A stretch of 64,000 nt of DNA from an uncultured Lachnospiraceae bacterium (lineage in GTDB: Bacteria > Bacillota > Clostridia > Lachnospirales > Lachnospiraceae): assembly GCA_946544235.1 (NCBI GenBank), contig CAMNMC010000070.1, positions 1 through 64,000 on the forward strand. Reading direction: 5' to 3'. How positions within the stretch are numbered: the first letter of the stretch is position 1; each line of letters begins with the position of its first letter. This document shows, piece after piece, positions 57,916-64,000 of the stretch. The translations under genes and the position numbers were made by a program. The notes under the pieces are model-generated. The model saw only the letters and a program-made list of their open reading frames with translations. It was not told where the DNA came from and did no database searches.

Positions 57916-58206
57916 ATGACAAGTAAGGAAAGAGCTTATTTAAAAGGCCTGGCAATGACGATGGATCCGATACTCAGTCTCGGTAAGGCAAGTCTTACCC
58001 CTGAGTTTGCAGAATCGGTTGCTGAGGCAATTAAGAAGAGAGAGCTTATAAAGATAAATGTGCTTAAGAATTGTATCGATGATCCAAAGGAGATCGCTGC
58101 AACTCTGGCTGAGAGAACACGCTCAGAGGTTGTTCAGGTTATTGGTAGAAAGATCGTTCTCTATAAGATGAATAAGGATAAACCGGGAATAGTATTTCCT
58201 AAATAG
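57916..58206 (+). CDS. yhbY: YhbY family RNA-binding protein
   Basis: 96 aa, a single CRM domain. It has the family pattern KGLAMTMDPILSLGKASLTPE and ELIKINVLKN; binds pre-50S particles. 25 nt after obgE with SD AAGGAG, in the standard obgE-yhbY-nadD order. Confidence 0.95.
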   Translation: MTSKERAYLKGLAMTMDPILSLGKASLTPEFAESVAEAIKKRELIKINVLKNCIDDPKEIAATLAERTRSEVVQVIGRKIVLYKMNKDKPGIVFPK

Positions 58207-58285
58207 TATAAATCAGATTCATGATCGTTTATGAAAATCTGAATAGACAGACAAAAGGAATTCTTTGATCATTTACGGAGTTAAT

Positions 58286-58900
58286 ATGAAAACAGGTATA
58301 TTAGGCGGATCGTTTAATCCTATACATTGCGGACATATCAAGCTTGCTGAAGCAGCTCTTGCAGAGTACGGCCTTGATAATGTTCTTATAATGCCAAATA
58401 ATGATACCTATTATAAGAAGGATGCCGAAATCTCTGATGAAGACAGAATCGAGATGATCAGACTTTCCATTGAAGGGATCAGTGGCATGGAGCTTTCCAA
58501 TATAGAGATAAAACGCGGAGGTACAACCTATACCATTGATACGATCAGAGAATTAAAGGAGTCGGACAGAAGGCTTGGAACCTCTAATGAATACTATTTC
58601 ATAATAGGCGGCGATTCTCTGGAACATCTCTATTACTGGAGAGAAATTGGTGAATTGTTTAAAGAAATGACCTTCCTCGCGGCAATAAGAGATGATATTA
58701 ATAAAGACAAGCTGGAAGAGCTGAGGTTCATGTATCTTGAGCATTACCCCGAGGCGAGGATTGAATTTCTTTCTGTTGATGCAGAGAATATATCATCCTC
58801 TGACATAAGAAGAAGAGTTTCGGAAGGTGATAGTATTTCCGGACTTGTATCACCGAAGGTCGAAGAGTATATACATGAAAGAAAACTGTATTTTGAATAA
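58286..58900 (+). CDS. nadD: Nicotinate-nucleotide adenylyltransferase
   Basis: 204 aa from ATG 58286 (ACGGAG 5 nt upstream); ATG 58265 is not used. Adenylates nicotinate mononucleotide for NAD synthesis. Nucleotidyltransferase motifs GGSFNPIHCGHIKLAE and ISSSDIRRRV are intact, as is FIIGGDSLEHL. Confidence 0.96.
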   Translation: MKTGILGGSFNPIHCGHIKLAEAALAEYGLDNVLIMPNNDTYYKKDAEISDEDRIEMIRLSIEGISGMELSNIEIKRGGTTYTIDTIRELKESDRRLGTSNEYYFIIGGDSLEHLYYWREIGELFKEMTFLAAIRDDINKDKLEELRFMYLEHYPEARIEFLSVDAENISSSDIRRRVSEGDSISGLVSPKVEEYIHERKLYFE

Positions 58901-58913
58901 GGAGGGCTGAAAG

Positions 58914-59489
58914 ATGGAAAGAAAAGATATGCTTGATAAACTTAAATCAAAGCTTACCGAGAAGAGATTTATTCATTCTATCGGTGTGGAATATACTGCA
59001 GCCTGCCTTGCCATGAGATATGGTGCGGATGTTCAGAAAGCCCGCATCGCGGGTCTTCTTCATGATAATGCTAAGTGCCTTCCTATAGAAGACAAACTGA
59101 AAAAGTGCGAAAAGTTTGATCTTCCGATAAATGAATGTGAGAGGAAGAATCCGGATCTTCTTCATGGAAAGCTCGGAGCTTATTATGCAAGAGAAAAATA
59201 CGGTATAAAGGATCAGGAGATACTTGATGCGATCACCTATCATACGACCGGCAGACCGGCCATGACTCTGATGGATAAGATCATTTTTGTGGCAGATTAT
59301 ATAGAACCTAATCGTAAGATAATATTCGAGCTTCCGGAGATAAGAATGGAAGCGTTTACCGATATAGATGAATGCGTTATCCATATATTAAAGAATACTC
59401 TTGAATATCTGGATGGAAAAACAGATATAATCGATGAAATGACAGAAAAAACCCATAAATACTATACTGAGTTACGTATACAATCTTAG
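58914..59489 (+). CDS. yqeK: YqeK family HD-domain hydrolase (predicted Ap4A hydrolase)
   Basis: 191 aa. HD fold with metal residues in His of VEYTAACLAM region, GLLHDNAK, and YHTTGRPAM, then DYIEPNR. YqeK proteins cleave diadenosine tetraphosphate symmetrically. SD AAGGAGG is 9-10 nt upstream; 13 nt after nadD. Confidence 0.92.
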   Translation: MERKDMLDKLKSKLTEKRFIHSIGVEYTAACLAMRYGADVQKARIAGLLHDNAKCLPIEDKLKKCEKFDLPINECERKNPDLLHGKLGAYYAREKYGIKDQEILDAITYHTTGRPAMTLMDKIIFVADYIEPNRKIIFELPEIRMEAFTDIDECVIHILKNTLEYLDGKTDIIDEMTEKTHKYYTELRIQS

Positions 59490-59510
59490 AACAGGAGAAT
59501 GAATGACCAT

Positions 59511-59849
59511 ATGGAGTTAATAGAAAAGGTTAAATTGATAAATAAGGCTATCGATGACAGGAAAGGATATAATGTTAAGAATCTTGACGTAAGCGGTGTT
59601 TCACCTATGTGTGATGCATTTGTTATCGCAAGCGGTTCCAACAAGAACCAGCTGAACGCAATATGTGATGCTGTCGAGGAGATCTGCCGTGACAATGGTA
59701 TGCCTCTTCGTGAAAGAGAAGGAAGGGCTGAGGGCGGCTGGATACTTCTTGATTACAGTGACATTATCGTACATATTTTTTCAAGTGAGATGCGCAATTT
59801 TTATAATCTGGATCATACCTGGAAGGATGCGAAGACACTGTCTTTGTAA
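59511..59849 (+). CDS. rsfS: Ribosome silencing factor RsfS
   Basis: 112 aa. Binds L14 and blocks subunit joining when nutrients run out. Family pattern DRKGYNVKNLDVSGVSPMCD and DYSDIIVHIFS. The start is uncertain: AGGAG at 59493-59497 is 13 nt from ATG 59511 and only 1 nt from ATG 59499; the family alignment favours 59511. Last gene of the rplU-rsfS cluster. Confidence 0.92.
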   Translation: MELIEKVKLINKAIDDRKGYNVKNLDVSGVSPMCDAFVIASGSNKNQLNAICDAVEEICRDNGMPLREREGRAEGGWILLDYSDIIVHIFSSEMRNFYNLDHTWKDAKTLSL

Positions 59850-60012
59850 TGGCTTGTTTTATGCGTATCATCACGGCTGAATTATTATTAATATAATCTT
59901 AAATAAATAATAATATAATGATTATTCATTTTATCTGTTCAAAGTGATAATATATTCTTAGCGATACTGCAGATGAGGCCGCAGTTAATATGGAAAGGAG
60001 AAAAGTCCTGAT

Positions 60013-61470
60013 ATGAAGAAGGGGAAAATCATTGTAATACTGGTTATACTGGCTGTACTTGTTGGAGCCGGTATATTTTTTGTTCAACGGTTTTTAAAGA
60101 AAGACAAAGGGGATGACGGGAGGCTTGTTTATGTTGAGTCGGTTGCTTCCATAACCGGCCACGGAACGGGGCTTTCCAACAGATATATGGGTATTGTTGA
60201 GGCCCAGGAGACCAAGAAGGTCGAGAAGGATGACAGTAAAAAAATAGCAGAGATATTTGTCAGTGTTGGTGACAGAGTTAATGAGGGCGACCAGCTCTTT
60301 TCTTATGATACAGAAGAGATGAAACTTGACCTTCAGGAAATGGAACTCGAGCTTGACAGTATAGAGAACTCGATCGCAAGCGATAAGCAGCGTATCAATG
60401 ATCTCTATGAGCAGAGAGAAAAAGTTCCGGATGAAGATAAACTCAGTATCACAAGTCAGATAAATAATATTACCGCAGAACTCAAGCAGGAGGAATACGA
60501 TCTTTCCACAAAAGAGCTAGAGATAGAGAGACAGAAGGAAGCTATCGAGTCTGCTGTTGTATTTTCCCCAATGAGCGGTACCGTAAAGAAGATTAATAAG
60601 GACAGTAATCAGAGCGGATACGGCTATGGTGACGGCTCTGACAATTCCTTCATAACAATTATGGCTGATGGCGACTACAGGATCAAGGGAACTGTTTCTG
60701 AGAATAATATTTATGAACTTACTTCAGGTATGCCTGTTATCATCCGTTCAAGAGTTGATGAAAATAAGACCTGGAACGGTACGATCAGCAAGATCGATCT
60801 CGAACCTCAGCAGCAGGGCGGAGATGAATATTATTACGGCAAAATGGGTGAGAGCACATCAAAATACACCTTCTATGTAAAGATCAATTCATTCGACGGA
60901 CTTATGCTCGGACAGCATCTCTATATTGAGATGGATTATGGTCAGGGTGAGGTTAAAGAAGGACTTAACATACCTTCATATTATTTCGTGACCGAAAATG
61001 GTGAATATTATCTCTGGGTACGTGATGATAATAAGAATATCGAGAAGAGAAAGGTTTCCGTTGGAGAATATGACGAAAATCTTGACGTTTACGAGGTTTT
61101 ATCAGGAATTACAGACAGTGATTATATTGCTTTCCCTGACGATACTATAAAAGATGGATATAAGACTACCACCAACTATGAGGATATAATGGATCAGATG
61201 GATATCCCGGATGGCGGAGATTATGGCGATGATATGTATGATGACAGCATATATGACGACGGTAAGTATGATGAGCAGATGATGCCGGATGATGACATGC
61301 AGTATATTCCGACAGGTGATGACGGAAGTTATATGCTTCCGGATGGAAGTATGTCGGACGATGCCGGAAATATGGATGAAATTGCCACTGTCGAGGATAA
61401 CAGTGATAATATAGACGGTAGCGAAAAACTTCCTGTAGAAGGCTCTGATAATACGGATGGAGGTGAGTAA
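60013..61470 (+). CDS. MacA/HlyD-like ABC-exporter adaptor subunit 1
   Basis: 485 aa. An N-terminal helix (about 6-26) anchors it. A lipoyl-type half (KKIAEIFVSVGDRVNEGDQLF), a coiled coil (about 100-180), the second half and a beta-barrel follow. The last ~85 residues are Asp/Met/Gly-rich and strongly acidic. Followed without gap by the ATPase gene (stop 61468-61470, ATG 61471). Expected to bridge the MacB-like permease and the cell surface. SD AAAGGAG is ~13 nt before ATG. Confidence 0.85.
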   Translation: MKKGKIIVILVILAVLVGAGIFFVQRFLKKDKGDDGRLVYVESVASITGHGTGLSNRYMGIVEAQETKKVEKDDSKKIAEIFVSVGDRVNEGDQLFSYDTEEMKLDLQEMELELDSIENSIASDKQRINDLYEQREKVPDEDKLSITSQINNITAELKQEEYDLSTKELEIERQKEAIESAVVFSPMSGTVKKINKDSNQSGYGYGDGSDNSFITIMADGDYRIKGTVSENNIYELTSGMPVIIRSRVDENKTWNGTISKIDLEPQQQGGDEYYYGKMGESTSKYTFYVKINSFDGLMLGQHLYIEMDYGQGEVKEGLNIPSYYFVTENGEYYLWVRDDNKNIEKRKVSVGEYDENLDVYEVLSGITDSDYIAFPDDTIKDGYKTTTNYEDIMDQMDIPDGGDYGDDMYDDSIYDDGKYDEQMMPDDDMQYIPTGDDGSYMLPDGSMSDDAGNMDEIATVEDNSDNIDGSEKLPVEGSDNTDGGE

Positions 61471-62448
61471 ATGCTCCTTCATTTGGAAAATATCAACAAA
61501 AGCTATAATCAGGGCAAGATGGAAGTACCTGTTCTTCATGATATCAATCTTGATATAGAAGAGGGTGAATATGTTGCTGTCATGGGACCTTCAGGTTCCG
61601 GCAAATCAACCCTGATGAATATAATAGGCTGTCTCGATAAACCGACAGAAGGCAGTTATATCCTTGATGATGTTGAGGTTGCCGGTATGAAAGACAGGGA
61701 ACTGTCTGTAGTAAGAAATAAGAGTATCGGTTTTGTATTTCAGAACTTTAATCTTCTTCCGAGACAGACTGCACTTCAGAATGTCGAGCTTCCGCTGCAG
61801 TATGCAAAGGTTCCGAGAAAACAACGTAAGAAGAAGTGTAAGGAAGCCCTCGCAAGTGTAGAGCTTTCGGACAGAATGAGTTTTAAACCTACTCAGCTTT
61901 CCGGTGGTCAGAAGCAGAGGGTTGCCATAGCCAGAGCTATGGTTAATTCACCTAAGATACTGCTTGCTGACGAGCCTACGGGTGCACTTGATTCCAGATC
62001 CGGACTTCAGGTAATGGGACTTTTTGAGAAGCTTCACAGAGAGGGTGTTACCATAATCATGATCACCCACGCCAAAGAGATCGCTGAATACGCAGACAGA
62101 ATAATCACTATATTTGACGGACGCGTTACAAGTGATGAGATGAACGAGAATAAACGTACGGCTGTTTATGAATCGGAATCTGATGGGGCGGCCGTTTCAC
62201 AGAGCTTTAATGATGATGAGCCTGATGACGATATTGAGGAGATCATTACCGACAGGCTCAGAAAGATTCAGAGTAATGACGCATCATCCGGTTATGAGGT
62301 TGATGGTGATGTTATGATTGATCGCCTTGAAACCATACAGGACGAAGATAATTCAGGCAATTCTGGTGTTGACGGAGATGCTCTGATGGACAGACTTCAG
62401 ACTATTAAGGATGAGGATGCTGAAGAGAAAGAGGGTGACACAGAATGA
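61471..62448 (+). CDS. MacB-type ABC-transporter ATP-binding subunit with acidic repeat tail
   Basis: 325 aa. Residues 1-225 are a complete ATPase: Walker A GPSGSGKSTLMNI, Q-loop FVFQNFNLLPRQTALQNVELPL, signature LSGGQKQRVAIARAMV, Walker B LLADEPTGALDSRSG, and H-loop ITHAKE. The extra ~95 residues are acidic and contain three repeats of DRLxxIQ/KxxD (TDRLRKIQSND, IDRLETIQDED, MDRLQTIKDED). Such a tail is not standard for MacB. It overlaps the second adaptor gene by 4 nt (ATGA). Confidence 0.92.
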   Translation: MLLHLENINKSYNQGKMEVPVLHDINLDIEEGEYVAVMGPSGSGKSTLMNIIGCLDKPTEGSYILDDVEVAGMKDRELSVVRNKSIGFVFQNFNLLPRQTALQNVELPLQYAKVPRKQRKKKCKEALASVELSDRMSFKPTQLSGGQKQRVAIARAMVNSPKILLADEPTGALDSRSGLQVMGLFEKLHREGVTIIMITHAKEIAEYADRIITIFDGRVTSDEMNENKRTAVYESESDGAAVSQSFNDDEPDDDIEEIITDRLRKIQSNDASSGYEVDGDVMIDRLETIQDEDNSGNSGVDGDALMDRLQTIKDEDAEEKEGDTE

Positions 62449-63875
62449 AGAAACTGATCATCACTCTGATAGTTCTTGCTGTCGTTGTTGCAGGAACGAT
62501 CATCGGCGTAAAGATATATAAGGATCACAGAAAGAATACCAATCCGGTAAAATGCATAAACGTTTCATATCTTAATTCCGGTTATCCTGAATATGGCGAT
62601 ATGCTTGACGGAAATATTTCCGAGACAGGAGATCAGAAGGTTTATGTTGATATGTCAAGTGTTATTGCGGAGGTTCATGTTGAACCCGGTCAGCAGGTAA
62701 ATGTCGGAGACAAGCTTCTTTCTTATGATACCACCAGACAGCAACTTGCCATCGACAGTATGAAGACGCAGTATGAAGTATACAAGACCGATATACTTGT
62801 GGCTGAGAGAGAGCTTGAAAAGCTTAAAAACATGACTCCTCTAGAGGATATGACAACTGAGACAACGACAGAACTGACAACTGAGGAGACAACAGAGCTT
62901 ACAACTGAGGCAACGACGGAAAATACAGGTACACCTACCGATGCCGATAAACCTAACCCGGAGGATGTATTCAGAGAGCATCCTGACTGGGTAATGTATC
63001 CTGACGGACACTTTGGTCCGCTTTATCCTGATGAGGATATTGATGATACTGAAGATCCTGATGACGGATTTGATCCTGACGATTATTTTGATCCGGATGA
63101 ACCTTATGAGCCTATTTATGACAGGGCAACTCTTAAGGAAATGATAGCCGATAAGGAAAAGGAAATAAAGAAGATGAAGAATGATCTTGAAATATATGAG
63201 ATCAAGATTCAGAAGGAAGAGAAAAAGCTTGATGAAGGAAATGTTTATGCAGCCATTAACGGCGTTGTCAAAACAGTTAATGTAACTGATGAGGCTATCT
63301 CGAGTTATCAGCCTGTTATAGTTGTTTCAGCTAATTCCGGTTATAAAACAGAAGTAAGTATAAGTGAATGGCAGCTTGATGAAGTAAATATCGGTGATCC
63401 TGTTTCCATATATTCCTATGAAACAGGAATGGCATATACCGGTAAGATTTCTTCGATAGATAAGACTCCGACCGAGGATTATGGTTATTATTATGGCGGT
63501 GGGGCGACAGCATCGAGATATCCTATGACTATAGTTATCGATGAGCCATGTGATGACCTTCAGCCGGGTTACTGGGTTCAGATAACTCTTGGTGAAGGCG
63601 GCGGTTATGATCCGTTTGGCGGTATGAGTGACAAGCTTTATCTGCCTCTACCTTATGTGCGTGAAGAAAACGGCAATTATTATGTAATGGCTTATGATAA
63701 TGGTCGTTTAAAGAAAAGATTTGTTAAAACAGGCAAGGTTGTATATGGATATGCTATTGAGATCAAAAGCGGACTGTCCATGGATGACTCTATAGCCTTC
63801 CCGTATGGCAAGGATGTAACCGAAGGCAAGAAATGTATCATTACAGAAAACTTTGATGAGATGATGGGATATTAG
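62445..63875 (+). CDS. MacA/HlyD-like adaptor subunit 2 with Thr/Glu-rich insertion
   Basis: 476 aa. N-terminal membrane helix (about 4-22), lipoyl-like half (VIAEVHVEPGQQVNVGDKLLSYD), helical hairpin (about 100-265), then the C-terminal barrel. The turn of the hairpin holds a Thr/Glu-rich run (62851-62940) and an Asp/Pro-rich stretch, in place of the usual compact coiled-coil tip. It is the second adaptor of one transporter locus; a different pair of adaptors may form a heteromer. TTE-type runs also occur in the genes at 1862 and 3681. Confidence 0.85.
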   Translation: MKKLIITLIVLAVVVAGTIIGVKIYKDHRKNTNPVKCINVSYLNSGYPEYGDMLDGNISETGDQKVYVDMSSVIAEVHVEPGQQVNVGDKLLSYDTTRQQLAIDSMKTQYEVYKTDILVAERELEKLKNMTPLEDMTTETTTELTTEETTELTTEATTENTGTPTDADKPNPEDVFREHPDWVMYPDGHFGPLYPDEDIDDTEDPDDGFDPDDYFDPDEPYEPIYDRATLKEMIADKEKEIKKMKNDLEIYEIKIQKEEKKLDEGNVYAAINGVVKTVNVTDEAISSYQPVIVVSANSGYKTEVSISEWQLDEVNIGDPVSIYSYETGMAYTGKISSIDKTPTEDYGYYYGGGATASRYPMTIVIDEPCDDLQPGYWVQITLGEGGGYDPFGGMSDKLYLPLPYVREENGNYYVMAYDNGRLKKRFVKTGKVVYGYAIEIKSGLSMDDSIAFPYGKDVTEGKKCIITENFDEMMGY

Positions 63876-63887
63876 GAGGAAGGAAAT

Positions 63888-64000
63888 ATGATTGAAAATA
63901 TCAGGCTTTCGTTTCAGGGTATATTCGGACATAAGCTTCGTTCCTTTCTGACTATGCTCGGTATTATTATCGGTATTGCTGCCATTATTGCAATTGTATC
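63888..64000 (+). CDS. MacB-like ABC-transporter permease (5' part; continues past the window)
   Basis: 37 complete codons are visible, starting [20 protein letters not shown] followed by [17 protein letters not shown]. This is the standard N-terminus of MacB/FtsX permeases (amphipathic start, then TM1). SD AGGAGGAAGG is 8-10 nt upstream. It completes the exporter: adaptor, ATPase, adaptor, permease. Confidence 0.93.
   Translation, partial: MIENIRLSFQGIFGHKLRSFLTMLGIIIGIAAIIAIV

Overview
The window reads as a contiguous piece of the chromosome of a Gram-positive, low-to-moderate GC anaerobe of the Lachnospiraceae (Butyrivibrio / Lachnospira / Roseburia type). Supporting signs are the gene orders smc-ftsY, polA-coaE and rng-rplU-prp-rpmA-obgE-yhbY-nadD-yqeK-rsfS, an L27 with a cleavable N-terminus beside the Prp protease, a CIRCE-groES-groEL operon, a glutaminyl-tRNA synthetase, a DUF5688 protein, and frequent ATP-binding, radical SAM and corrinoid-linked proteins typical of this family. 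Every convincing gene lies on the + strand, as expected for a leading-strand segment. The genus is inference.

Layout. 1-6.5 kb: the end of a Q/G/N/Y-rich membrane protein, tRNA-Thr, a structured repeat array, then two secreted or surface genes: a dockerin-tagged glucosaminidase-like enzyme and a membrane-anchored protein with a cohesin-like domain. 6.5-20 kb: glnS, a base-excision glycosylase, groESL with CIRCE, a DUF1858 protein, an HMA-domain protein, murI, a hisC-like aminotransferase, a DUF5688 protein, a cold-shock protein, a TetR regulator, a lone receiver domain, rarA and a metallophosphoesterase. 20-32.7 kb: a cytoplasmic GH5 enzyme, an L,D-transpeptidase, purine nucleoside phosphorylase, a short MetH, an orphan ilvN, an AIM24 protein, a zinc-finger membrane protein, polA and coaE. 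32.8-43 kb: a diguanylate cyclase, ackA, rpmF (59 aa), plsX, rnc, smc and ftsY. 43-53 kb: threonine ammonia-lyase, a RACo-like ASKHA ATPase, walJ, an ACT/UPF0210 pair, the TIGR03960/TIGR03936 pair and rng. 53-64 kb: two multi-pass membrane proteins, a second structured repeat array, the L21 leader and ribosome/GTPase cluster, and a MacAB-like ABC exporter that runs off the right edge.

The most unusual content is non-coding. Seven intergenic palindromes (24550-24620, 42968-43032, 48542-48598, 48622-48670, 51456-51528, 51553-51625, 51659-51729) share a loop that is 25 nt long in six of them and nearly constant in sequence, while the 16-24 bp arms differ from locus to locus but stay complementary. 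The loop also carries a partial copy of the 3' arm, so two mutually exclusive hairpins are possible. A second family, at 1.35-1.56 kb and 55.06-55.41 kb, consists of units of about 145 nt that combine a long terminator-like hairpin with several mini-hairpins having a C-GAA-G tip. I do not recognise either family. No CRISPR array, phage, insertion sequence or transposase was seen.
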